Shown here in pieces: positions 13,996-21,684 of a stretch of DNA of 64,000 nucleotides. The DNA lies in the NCBI GenBank assembly GCA_965279255.1, contig OZ257146.1:2542001-2606000 (forward strand). Direction: 5' to 3'. A model generated the notes under the pieces. The model saw nothing but the letters and a program-made list of their open reading frames with translations. It had not been told where the DNA came from and ran no database searches. Every line of letters starts with the position of its first letter. Within the stretch, counting starts at the first letter, position 1. The DNA comes from CAMFLJ01 sp965279255 (GTDB lineage Bacteria > Actinomycetota > Acidimicrobiia > Acidimicrobiales > Acidimicrobilacustridaceae). Made by a program: the position numbers and the translations under genes.

Positions 13996-15275
13996 GACCC
14001 GGCTCCGGCGGGAGCGGGGGCCAGCGCCTCGGCGACGAGGTCGGGGCCGAGGGCGTCGACCACGCGGACCTCGACGAACCCGCCGACGGGCAGGTCGTCG
14101 GGGACGGTCACGATGCCGTCGATCTCGGGGGCCTCGCGGTAGGTGCGGCCCTGGCCCGGTGCGTCCACGAGGACTTCGACCACCGACCCGATGAGTTCGT
14201 CACGTCGGGCGGCGGTGATGCGGTCCTGCATCTCGCGGAGCTCGGCGAGGCGCTCGTGCATCAGGCCCTCGGGGACCTCGCCGTCGAGGTCGGCGGCGTA
14301 GGTGCCGTCCTCCTTGGAGAAGGCGAAGAACCCGCACCAGTCGAGGCGGGCCTGCTCGACGAAGGCGAGGAGCTGGTCCTGGTCGTCCTCGGTCTCGCCG
14401 GGGTAGCCGACGATGAAGTTGGACCGGAAGGCGGCGCCGGGCTCCCGGGCGCGGATGGCGTCCATGCGCTCGAGGAAGCGGGTGCCGTCGCCCCATCGCT
14501 TCATGCGCCGCAGCAACGGGGCCGACACGTGCTGGAGCGACAGATCGAAGTAGGGCACGCCGCTGGCGATGATGGCGTCGATCAGAGGGTCGGTGAGGTC
14601 CGACGGGTACAGGTAGAGCAGCCGCACCCGCTCGACCCGGGCGGCGACGGCCTCGACCAACGGCACGATCGCCCGCTCCCCCACGCCCTGGTCGCGCCCG
14701 AAGGCGGCGAGGTCCTGGGCGACGAGGACGATCTCGTGGGCCTGGAGGGCGTCGACCTCGCCGAGGATGTCGGCGACGGTGCGTGAGCGCTGCTTGCCCC
14801 GGAACGACGGGATGGCGCAGAAGCCGCAGGCCCGGTCGCAGCCCTCGGCGACCTTCACGTAGGCCCACGGGGAGGTGGACGCCGGGCGGGGCAGGTTGAG
14901 CAGGTCGAGCGAGGGCACCAGCTCGGCGCCGCCCTTCGCGGGCTTCGTGCCGAGGGTGACGGGCACGCCGAAGCCGGCGACCGAGTCGACCTCGGGGAGG
15001 GCCTCGGCCAGCTCGTCGCCGTAGCGCTCGGCCATGCAGCCGGTGACCACGAGGCGGGCACCGGGGGCCCGGGCACCGTCGAGGTTCAAGATGGTGTCGA
15101 TCGACTCCTGCCGGGCCTCCTCGACGAAGGCGCAGGTGTTGACCACCACCACGTCGGCGCCCTCGGGGCTGTCGGCGGGCACCAGGCCGTCGGCCAGCAT
15201 CGTGCCGACGAGCTTGTCGGAGTCGACCTGGTTCTTGGGGCAGCCCAACGTCTCGATCCAGAAGCTGCCGGCCAT
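13992..15275 (-). CDS. rimO: Ribosomal protein uS12 methylthiotransferase
   Basis: Radical-SAM enzyme that methylthiolates the conserved aspartate of ribosomal protein S12. The 427-residue product starts MAGSFWIETLGCPKNQVDSD, whose GCPKN motif separates RimO from MiaB (GCQMN). Cluster cysteines: C12, C48, C80 and the radical-SAM set C146/C150/C153 (CDRACGFC), with a TRAM domain at the end. The ATG at 15275 is used; the frame is open further upstream, but that part lacks family residues. It is the first gene of the unit rimO-pgsA and is divergent from the ABC exporter operon. Confidence 0.95.
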   Translation of the reverse strand: MAGSFWIETLGCPKNQVDSDKLVGTMLADGLVPADSPEGADVVVVNTCAFVEEARQESIDTILNLDGARAPGARLVVTGCMAERYGDELAEALPEVDSVAGFGVPVTLGTKPAKGGAELVPSLDLLNLPRPASTSPWAYVKVAEGCDRACGFCAIPSFRGKQRSRTVADILGEVDALQAHEIVLVAQDLAAFGRDQGVGERAIVPLVEAVAARVERVRLLYLYPSDLTDPLIDAIIASGVPYFDLSLQHVSAPLLRRMKRWGDGTRFLERMDAIRAREPGAAFRSNFIVGYPGETEDDQDQLLAFVEQARLDWCGFFAFSKEDGTYAADLDGEVPEGLMHERLAELREMQDRITAARRDELIGSVVEVLVDAPGQGRTYREAPEIDGIVTVPDDLPVGGFVEVRVVDALGPDLVAEALAPAPAGAGS

Positions 15276-15341
15276 GGCGTTCCATCGTAGGCGAGCCGGC
15301 CCGGGCCTCCCCCTGCCGTCCCTCGCCCAGCGGCGCCCGCG

Positions 15342-15392
15342 ACCCTCTGGCTCAGTTCGTCGCCCCTGGAGTGACGAACTGAGCCAGAGGGT
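15342..15392. repeat. Dispersed palindrome with TGGCTCAG arms, copy 1
   Basis: Perfect 20-bp inverted repeat (ACCCTCTGGCTCAGTTCGTC and complement) with an 11-nt loop. It lies in the divergent gap between rimO (start 15275) and the ABC permease (start 15490), so it does not follow any gene. A diverged copy is at 48120-48164. Confidence 0.85.
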
Positions 15393-15459
15393 GGGGGGGC
15401 GGCGGCGGTGACGGGATTCACCCGGGGCCGGCGACACTTGGCGACGCTCTGTCGCTATG

Positions 15460-15480
15460 TTGTCGACATGATGTCGACAA
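15460..15480. promoter_or_regulatory. Operator-like palindrome upstream of ABC-TetR operon
   Basis: TTGTCGACAT-G-ATGTCGACAA, a perfect 10-bp inverted repeat around one base, ending 9 nt before the first GTG of the permease. A TATGTT hexamer overlaps its left edge. The size and symmetry fit a TetR-family operator; the TetR gene at 17305 is the likely ligand. Confidence 0.75.
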
Positions 15481-15489
15481 GTTCGGAGG

Positions 15490-16599
15490 GTGATCGTGTT
15501 CCTGGCCTGGCGTGACCTGAGGCGGACGTGGCGACGGTTCGTGCTCGTGGGGGCGGTGGTGGCCCTGGTCGCCGTGCTCTCGACCGTGCTCGCCGGCCTG
15601 GCCGACGGCCTGGTGCGCGACGGCACCTCCGGCGTGCGGGCCCTGCCCTACACGAACCTGGCGATGGAGCCCGGTGCCGACGCCGTCTTCAGCCGATCGA
15701 CGGTGACCGAGGCGGCGGCCGACGAGTTCCGGTCGATCCCCGGCGCCGAGGTCTCGCCGCTCGGCGTGTCGTTCGTCAACGCCGCCTCCACCAGCGGCGG
15801 CGCCAGCCTCGACCTCGCCCTGTTCGGGGTGCCCGCCGGCAGCTTCCTCGCCGACCGCCAGGACGCCCAGGACGCCCTCGCCGGCGAGCCCGGCCTCGTC
15901 CTCTCCTCGACCTTCGCCGACGAGGGCGTGAAGGTGGGCGACGAGTACCGCCTGGGCGGCTCGGACGTGACCCTCCCGGTCGTCGGGTTCACCATCGCCG
16001 GCTCGTACGGGCACGTCCCGATCGCCTTCACGTCACTGTCCACCTGGCAGTCGATCGCCTACGGCAGCGACGCACGAGGCCGCGTGTCGGCCATCGCCCT
16101 GAAGGTGCCGGCCGGCTCGGCCGACGCCGTGGCCGTGGCCGCGGCCGCTGCCGCCTCGGGCACCGAGGTCATCACCAAGTCGCGCTCCTACGACGGCTCG
16201 CCCGGCTTCACCGCGGAGACCACCACGATGACCCTCATCCGGGCGTTCCTCCTCGTCATCTCGGCGCTCATCGTCGGGGCGTTCTTCACCGTCCTCGCCG
16301 TGCAGCGCACCCGGCAGACCGGCCTGCTCAAGGCCATGGGGGCCTCCGACGCCTACGTGCTGGGCGACGGCATCGGCCAGATGGGCGTGGTCGTGGTCGG
16401 CGCCACCGCCGTCGGCACCCTCGTCGGCGCGGTGATGGTGGCCCTGCTCGCCAACACCGCGGCGCCGGTCGACCTCTCGTTCGGCTCGATCGCGCTGAGC
16501 GCCACCCTGCTGATCGTCACCGGCCTGGTCGGCAGCCTCGTCTCGTTCCGGCGGATCACCACCGTGGAGCCCGCCATCGCCCTCGGAGTGGAGAACTGA
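15490..16599 (+). CDS. ABC transporter permease (FtsX/MacB type)
   Basis: About 369 residues. One N-terminal helix (VLVGAVVALVAVLSTVLAGL) is followed by a large extracytoplasmic domain, then three helices near the C-terminus, the FtsX/DevC topology of exporters of lipids, lipoproteins or peptides. GGAGG abuts the first GTG (15490), while GTG 15496 is 6 nt from it and may be the true start. The stop overlaps the ATPase start as TGATG. With the ATPase and TetR genes it forms a self-regulated export cassette; the substrate cannot be read from sequence. Confidence 0.85.
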   Translation: MIVFLAWRDLRRTWRRFVLVGAVVALVAVLSTVLAGLADGLVRDGTSGVRALPYTNLAMEPGADAVFSRSTVTEAAADEFRSIPGAEVSPLGVSFVNAASTSGGASLDLALFGVPAGSFLADRQDAQDALAGEPGLVLSSTFADEGVKVGDEYRLGGSDVTLPVVGFTIAGSYGHVPIAFTSLSTWQSIAYGSDARGRVSAIALKVPAGSADAVAVAAAAAASGTEVITKSRSYDGSPGFTAETTTMTLIRAFLLVISALIVGAFFTVLAVQRTRQTGLLKAMGASDAYVLGDGIGQMGVVVVGATAVGTLVGAVMVALLANTAAPVDLSFGSIALSATLLIVTGLVGSLVSFRRITTVEPAIALGVEN

Positions 16600-17300
16600 T
16601 GACCACCACCATCGCCCCCCTCGCCCTGCGCGACCTCACCGTGTCGGTGCCCGACGGGCGCGAGCGCCGGGTGCTGCTCGACGGGGTCGACCTCGACGTC
16701 GCCGCCGGCGAGGTGCTCGTCGTCACCGGGCCCTCGGGCAGCGGCAAGTCGACCCTGCTCGCCGTGGCCGGGCTGCTGCGGCAGCCGCCCGCCGGCGACG
16801 TGCTCGTCGCCGGCTCCCCCACCGCCGGGTTGTCCCGCCGCCGCCTCACGGCCCTGCGCCGCGACCACATCGGGATCGTCTACCAGTCGGCCAACCTCCT
16901 GAGCCCGCTCACGGCGCGCGAGCAGCTCGAGCTCGCCGGCCACATCCGGCGTCGCCCTCGCCGGGAGGTGCGGGCCCACGCCGACCAGCTCCTCGAGGAG
17001 CTCGGCCTCGCCGACCGGGCCGACCAGCTCCCCTCGCAGCTGTCGGGTGGCGAGCGCCAGCGGGTCGGCATCGGCCGGGCCCTCATGGGGTCGCCGACGG
17101 TCCTGCTGGCCGACGAGCCCACGGCGTCGCTCGACCCCGCGCTGGCCGCCGAGGTGGCCGGGCTCCTCGCCGCCGAGGCCCACGCCCGGGGGGTGGCGAC
17201 GGTGATCGTCACCCACGACGACGCCCCCCTCCGCCACGCCGACCGCCACCTCCACCTGGCCGCCGGGCGCCTCGTCGACGGTGGGCCCGTGGCATCCTGA
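16599..17300 (+). CDS. ABC transporter ATP-binding protein (MacB/LolD type)
   Basis: 233 residues with Walker A GPSGSGKST (44-52), Q-loop IVYQSANLL, signature LSGGERQRVGIGRAL, Walker B VLLADEPTASLD and the switch His in VTHDD. The sequence is closest in style to the LolD/DevA/MacB subfamily that pairs with FtsX-type permeases, matching its neighbour. Translation is coupled to the permease by the TGATG overlap. Confidence 0.92.
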   Translation: MTTTIAPLALRDLTVSVPDGRERRVLLDGVDLDVAAGEVLVVTGPSGSGKSTLLAVAGLLRQPPAGDVLVAGSPTAGLSRRRLTALRRDHIGIVYQSANLLSPLTAREQLELAGHIRRRPRREVRAHADQLLEELGLADRADQLPSQLSGGERQRVGIGRALMGSPTVLLADEPTASLDPALAAEVAGLLAAEAHARGVATVIVTHDDAPLRHADRHLHLAAGRLVDGGPVAS

Positions 17301-17304
17301 GGCC

Positions 17305-17901
17305 GTGCCCCGCATCAACGCCGCCAGCGTCGCCGAACACGTCGCCCAGCAGCGGGCGGCGGTGTTCGACGCGGCCATCGGACTGTTCGTGGCCGAGGGG
17401 TACGCCAACGTGAGCATGGGCGAGATCGCCGCCGAGGTCGGCCTCGCACGCAACTCGCTCTACCGCTACTTCCCGGACAAGGCCCACATCCTGCTCGAAT
17501 GGTTCCGCGACGAGCTCCCCCGCCAGGCCGCCCACAGCTCCGAGCGGCTGGGGCTCGAAGGCTCCCCCACCGAGCGCATCGGCCGCTGGGCCCTCGACCA
17601 GCTCGACTACGCCCACCGGCCGGAGCACGAGCTCATGGTGGCCCTGCCCGAGCTGCTCGGCGGCGCCGACGACGCCACCCGCGCCGAGCTGGCCGCCGCC
17701 CACCGCGAGCTGCTGGCCCCGCTCGACGCCGCCCTGGTCGACGCCGGCATCACCGACGCCGACGACCGGCGGGTCGTCTCCGAGCTGATCGGGGGGCTGG
17801 TGCTCGCGGCCGGCCGCTGCGAAGCCGACGGCCCCGACCCGCGGGCCCGAGCCCGGATGACGGCCGCCATCGAGGGCCTGGTCGCACCGGCCGCCGACTG
17901 A
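17305..17901 (+). CDS. TetR-family regulator of the adjacent ABC exporter
   Basis: About 198 residues. The N-terminal helix-turn-helix region reads AAIGLFVAEGYANVSMGEIAAEVGLARNSLYRYFPDKAHILLEWF, a standard TetR DNA-binding domain; the C-terminal ligand domain is not assignable. The start is taken at GTG 17305, 4 nt after the ATPase stop; a GTG at 17281 would overlap the ATPase. As the third gene of the operon behind the 15460-15480 palindrome it is the natural candidate for repressing the exporter and itself. Confidence 0.88.
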   Translation: MPRINAASVAEHVAQQRAAVFDAAIGLFVAEGYANVSMGEIAAEVGLARNSLYRYFPDKAHILLEWFRDELPRQAAHSSERLGLEGSPTERIGRWALDQLDYAHRPEHELMVALPELLGGADDATRAELAAAHRELLAPLDAALVDAGITDADDRRVVSELIGGLVLAAGRCEADGPDPRARARMTAAIEGLVAPAAD

Positions 17902-18034
17902 CCCACCGACCCCGACGAGCGACACATCTAGGGCGAGTCCAGGGCGGGCGCTTCACGGTGACGACGCGTCGGATGCCTGACCGGAGGGCGGTTACCGTCT
18001 CGTCACGGCCCGGTCTAGAGAGACGGGAGGACCA

Positions 18035-18688
18035 GTGGCCGCTCGTCCGCTCACCACCACCGGCTTCATCATCCTCGGGCTGCTCTCGTCGCGCGACTGG
18101 TCGGCCTACGAGCTGGCGGAGCAGGTCGGTCGCGGCGTCGACCAGCTGTGGCCCCGCGCCGACCGGCAGCGCTACAACACCCCGAAGACGCTCCTGGCGC
18201 AGGGCCTGGTGACGGCCCGCACCGAGGCCAAGGGCCGCCGCACCCGAACCGTCTACTCGATCACCGAGGCGGGCCGGGTCGAGCTGGCCGCCTGGCTGGC
18301 CACCACCTCGAAGCCGCCGGCGCTCGAGTTCGAGGCCATGGTCAAGGTTCTCCTCGCCAGCGACGGCACCATCGCCGACCTGCGGGCGACCCTCGAGCTG
18401 ATCGAGGCCCAGGCCGCCGAGGCCCGTGCGCTGTTCGCCGCCCACGCCGCGTTCATCGCCGCCACCGGCGGCACCTTCCCCGAGCGCAGGCACCTCTTCG
18501 CGATGGTGAACCGGTTCATGATCGGCCACTACGACCACGTGATCGAGTGGGCGCAGTGGGCCCTCGCCGAGACCTCCACCTGGCCTGCGACGTCGGCTGC
18601 GGTCGCCGACGACGAGCGTGTCGCCGCCATGCTCGCCCCCGGCCTGGCGGCCTGGGCGGCCATCCAGGCCACGGTCGCCGAGACCTGA
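18035..18688 (+). CDS. PadR-family transcriptional regulator
   Basis: 217 residues. The N-terminal winged helix is typical: TTTGFIILGLLSSRDWSAYELAEQV, then LWPRADRQRYNTPKTLLAQGLVT and RRTRTVYSITEAGRVELAAWL. The C-terminal part is a helical Vir-type dimer domain. The GTG start has GGGAGG about 6 nt upstream. It stands alone, 134 bp after the TetR gene; the convergent neighbour is the DUF1801 gene. Ligand and targets are unknown. Confidence 0.9.
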   Translation: MAARPLTTTGFIILGLLSSRDWSAYELAEQVGRGVDQLWPRADRQRYNTPKTLLAQGLVTARTEAKGRRTRTVYSITEAGRVELAAWLATTSKPPALEFEAMVKVLLASDGTIADLRATLELIEAQAAEARALFAAHAAFIAATGGTFPERRHLFAMVNRFMIGHYDHVIEWAQWALAETSTWPATSAAVADDERVAAMLAPGLAAWAAIQATVAET

Positions 18689-18697
18689 GGCCCCCGG

Positions 18698-19114
18698 TCA
18701 GCTCCCAGCCCACCCCGGCAGGCGGCTGGCCTGCTCCACCCACGACACGACCTGCGCCTCGTCGATCTCGTCGCCCTCGTGGACGTGGAGGTAGCGGGCG
18801 TTGGCGTCCTTCGACGCCTCCGGTGGAACCGGGTCGAGCGACGCGCCGTCGAAGAACGTCACCTTCACGTACTTGGTGAAGCAGTGGAACGAGAGGAACC
18901 AGCCCTGCCCCTCGACGCCGTAGAAGGGCGAGTTCCAGCGCACGGCCTTCCGGACGTCGGGAACCGCTCGCACCACGAGCTCGTCGAGCCGTCGCCCGAC
19001 CTCGCGCTTCCAGCCGGGCATGGCCTCGATGTAGGCCTGCACCGGTGCGTCACCGTCACCCTTCGGGATCTGGGGGTTCCCTCCGGCGAGGAGCTTTGGT
19101 GGTGTCTCCGACAT
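18698..19114 (-). CDS. DUF1801-domain protein
   Basis: 138 residues from ATG at 19114. The motif set MPGWKREVGRRLDELVVRAVPDVRKAVRWNSPFYGVEGQGWFLSF followed by KYVKVTFFDGASL is the YdhG/DUF1801 fold found in many bacteria and sometimes linked to copper or stress, with no defined activity. The stop is 10 bp from the PadR stop (convergent genes). It starts 52 bp downstream of the hydroxylase-like gene on the same strand. Confidence 0.85.
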   Translation of the reverse strand: MSETPPKLLAGGNPQIPKGDGDAPVQAYIEAMPGWKREVGRRLDELVVRAVPDVRKAVRWNSPFYGVEGQGWFLSFHCFTKYVKVTFFDGASLDPVPPEASKDANARYLHVHEGDEIDEAQVVSWVEQASRLPGWAGS

Positions 19115-19165
19115 CCCCCGATGGTGGCAGCCCGCTGCGTCGCCGACCACCGTGCCCGTTGGCGA

Positions 19166-20038
19166 TCAGCCGGGCGAGGCTCCCCGGCGCCGCGAGAACG
19201 GGTACCAGAGCTGGCCGAGGTAGCTACGACCGGGGACCGCGTCGGGGATCCCGAAGGCCTCGGGCTGACGGTCGCGGGGCAGGAACGCCGTGCGGAACAC
19301 CATGTCGACGACCGGGAACCCGTAGTTCTTGTCATGGGCGTCGCGGTCGACCGCGTGGTGCCAGTGGTGCCACTCCGGGGTGGGGATGAGCCAGCGCAGC
19401 AGTGGGAACCGGAGCCGGGTGTTGGCGTGCTGGAAGACAGCCAGGACCGCGATGAAGACGGCGACGGGGAAGATCGCCTCCCCGCTGTAGCCCAGAGCGA
19501 TCATCGGGACGATCGTGCAGACCTGGGAGAACGCCGTGTCGAGGGGGTGGAGCCGGCTCGACGCCACCCAGTCCATGTCCTCGATGCTGTGGTGCACGGC
19601 GTGGAGGCGCCACAGCAACGGGACCTCGTGCATCAGCCGATGGCCCCAGTAGTTGCCGATCATGAACACCACGACCACCAGGGCCCACGACGCCCACCTG
19701 GGCAGGGAGGCCTGCACGTCGAGGTTGCGCAGCGGGATGAACGGGATCGAGAAGACGACGATCGCCGCCGCCGTGATCACCGCGGTCAACGTGGCGCTGA
19801 ACAGGTAGTGGGTGAGGTCGGTGAGCAACCCCGGGCGCACGAAGCGGCGCTCCCCGCGGCGAGGGAAGGCGAGCTCGAGTGGCACCATCAGCAGCGCGAG
19901 CACCACGAAGGTCCGGAAGTGCTTGGGGGCCAACACCAGACCCACGCCCACGGCGACGAGGAAGGTGAGCACAGGGACCACCCAGGCCCGTGACCGACCC
20001 ACCCCTCCCCCAGCCGACGGACGAAGACGGATAGCCAT
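19166..20038 (-). CDS. Fatty-acid hydroxylase / sterol-desaturase superfamily membrane protein
   Basis: About 290 residues with several membrane helices and the eight-histidine di-iron signature split over three clusters: HRLMHE, HAVHH (LWRLHAVHHSIEDMDW) and HHWHHAVDRDAHDKNYG. Members hydroxylate or desaturate lipid, sterol or carotenoid carbons at the membrane. The histidine pattern is intact, so activity is likely; the substrate is unknown. The start is uncertain: ATG 20038 lacks a ribosome-binding site, while a GTG at 20062 has GGAGA directly next to it. Confidence 0.87.
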   Translation of the reverse strand: MAIRLRPSAGGGVGRSRAWVVPVLTFLVAVGVGLVLAPKHFRTFVVLALLMVPLELAFPRRGERRFVRPGLLTDLTHYLFSATLTAVITAAAIVVFSIPFIPLRNLDVQASLPRWASWALVVVVFMIGNYWGHRLMHEVPLLWRLHAVHHSIEDMDWVASSRLHPLDTAFSQVCTIVPMIALGYSGEAIFPVAVFIAVLAVFQHANTRLRFPLLRWLIPTPEWHHWHHAVDRDAHDKNYGFPVVDMVFRTAFLPRDRQPEAFGIPDAVPGRSYLGQLWYPFSRRRGASPG

Positions 20039-20092
20039 GTAACAGGTTTTAGCGACGATCACTCTCCGTGACCAGTCCGAAGAGCAGAATTT

Positions 20093-20632
20093 TCAGGCGA
20101 TGCGGTCGGTGGCGAGCGCCAACGCCAGCGCGGTGATGCTCATGCCCTCGACGATGCGGCCGTCGACGATCGCCTCGCGCACCGTGTCGATCGGGACCCA
20201 CTCGATGCGCTCGGACTCCGACGGATCGGTCGGCTCCCCCACCATCTCCGCTCCGGCGGAGAGGAAGAGGTGGAAGGTCTGGTCGACCCCACCAGGCATC
20301 GGGTTGTACGACGCCAACGCCTCGAGCGCCAGCGGCCGCCAGCCGGACTCCTCGACCGTCTCACGGAGGGCGCCCTGCTCGGGCGTCTCACCCTCGTCGA
20401 GGCCCCCGGCCGGGATCTCCCACCCCCACCGGTCGGTGATGAAGCGGTGGCGCCACAGCAACAGGACGCAGCGCGACCTCGGATCCCAGACGACCGTGCC
20501 GGCCGCGGCGCGAGGCATGCGCACGACGTGGTGCTCGAAGGGCTCCGAGCCGGGAGGCTCGACCTCGACGAGCGACATCGACATCCAGTCGCTCTCGTAG
20601 ACGAACCGCTCGCCGTGGACGGCCCAGCGCAC
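20093..20632 (-). CDS. Nudix hydrolase (ADP-ribose pyrophosphatase-like)
   Basis: 179 residues. The Nudix box GGLDEGETPEQGALRETVEESGW fits G-x5-E-x7-R-E-U-x-E-E-x-G-U exactly. The preceding strands (HHVVRMPRAAAGTVVW, VLLLWRHRFI) and the downstream SYNPMPGGVDQTFHLFL resemble ADP-ribose and related nucleoside-diphosphate-sugar pyrophosphatases. It begins 9 bp after the DyP peroxidase stop, so both are likely co-transcribed; a joint oxidative-stress role is only inferred. Confidence 0.9.
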   Translation of the reverse strand: MRWAVHGERFVYESDWMSMSLVEVEPPGSEPFEHHVVRMPRAAAGTVVWDPRSRCVLLLWRHRFITDRWGWEIPAGGLDEGETPEQGALRETVEESGWRPLALEALASYNPMPGGVDQTFHLFLSAGAEMVGEPTDPSESERIEWVPIDTVREAIVDGRIVEGMSITALALALATDRIA

Positions 20633-20641
20633 GGGGCCGAC

Positions 20642-21550
20642 CTAGCCGAGCAGTTCGTTGAGGGCGGGGATCGACGGGGCGAAGAAGAACGACCCGGTGA
20701 CGGGCGTCGAGAAGTCGGTGAGGCGGTCGCGAGGCCCGTCGCCGAGGCCGAACATGTTGCCCAGCATGATCTCGTAGCGCCGGAGCTCCGCCGAGAAGGC
20801 CAGGAAGTAGAGACCGTGCTCGCCGAGGGTGCCGTAGGGCGTGGAGCGGCGGTAGATCTCCGCCTCCTCGCCGTCGATGTCGATCTCGACCCGGGCGATG
20901 TGGGCGTTGGCCGGCTTGGTGTCGTCGTCCATCTCGACGCTGTCGGGCTTCGAGCGCCCGAACACGTTCTCCTGCTCCTCGACGGGCAGCGCGTGGAACG
21001 CATCGAGATCGTGCACCCACTTCTGGGCGATGACGAACGATCCGCCCTCACCCGGCTGGCCGCCGGACACGAGGGCCACGTCGGCGGCTTCGGAGGTGGG
21101 CGGGTTGGCGGTGCCGTCGATGAAGCCGGTGAGGTCGCGGCTGTCCTTGTAGACGAACGATGGGATGTCGAGCTCGACGGTGGCGACCGGAGCCAACAGC
21201 AGACCGACGGCGCGAGCGGTGTCGAAGGCGACGTCCTCACCGGTGCCGTGCACCCACACCCAGATGTCTCGCTGGGTGCCGGGGGCGGTCGTGCCGTCGA
21301 GGCCGTCGACCGTGGGGTAGTCGTGGAAGCCCTCGGGCACGGCGGACGGGGCGAGGCGGCTCCAGAGCGCGGGACCGAACCCGAGCACGAGGTTCACGCC
21401 GCCCGCGGTGAGCTCCGGCTCGCGAAGCAGTGCGAGCGCGCCGAGCACATCGGCGTCGGTGGCGCCGGGGCGCACCGAGAACTCGAGGTGGTGGTGGCTG
21501 CGGGTCCCCTGGGCGAAGATGCCGGGCTGCGGAACGAGGAGCTGAGTCAC
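20642..21550 (-). CDS. Dye-decolorizing (DyP-type) haem peroxidase
   Basis: 302 residues. DyP hallmarks: the distal motif GFIDGTANP (GxxDG, catalytic Asp) near residue 143, the proximal haem-ligand His in ANAHIARVEID, and the distal-side Arg in YRRSTPYG. The length and lack of a Tat signal point to a cytoplasmic B-type enzyme. Encapsulin is not seen nearby, although some B-type DyPs are encapsulin cargo. First gene of a two-gene unit with the Nudix hydrolase. Confidence 0.92.
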   Translation of the reverse strand: MTQLLVPQPGIFAQGTRSHHHLEFSVRPGATDADVLGALALLREPELTAGGVNLVLGFGPALWSRLAPSAVPEGFHDYPTVDGLDGTTAPGTQRDIWVWVHGTGEDVAFDTARAVGLLLAPVATVELDIPSFVYKDSRDLTGFIDGTANPPTSEAADVALVSGGQPGEGGSFVIAQKWVHDLDAFHALPVEEQENVFGRSKPDSVEMDDDTKPANAHIARVEIDIDGEEAEIYRRSTPYGTLGEHGLYFLAFSAELRRYEIMLGNMFGLGDGPRDRLTDFSTPVTGSFFFAPSIPALNELLG

Positions 21551-21641
21551 GGCGCCGACGATAGCCAGACCAGGATCCGCGACCTCGACCGAGCCGTGTG
21601 AACCTCGACCACCGAGGTCGATGGCGGAGGGCGACCGCGCA

Positions 21642-21673
21642 GGGGCGGCGGCGCGCCGTTGCGCCGCCGCCCC
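21642..21673. terminator. ftsK terminator hairpin
   Basis: Perfect 13-bp inverted repeat GGGGCGGCGGCGC with a 6-nt loop, 11 nt downstream of the ftsK stop on the minus strand and upstream of the DyP gene. Confidence 0.75.
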
Positions 21674-21684
21674 CGTGATCGCGG

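Noticed and set aside
13992..15626. 544-residue version of RimO
   Set aside because: The extra N-terminal part is Arg/Ser/Thr-rich noise running over the palindrome at 15342 and into the ABC operator; family sequence begins at 15275.
15490..18688. PadR as regulator of the ABC operon
   Set aside because: PadR is separated by 134 bp with its own start region and lies after the TetR gene, which is the closer and operon-linked candidate.
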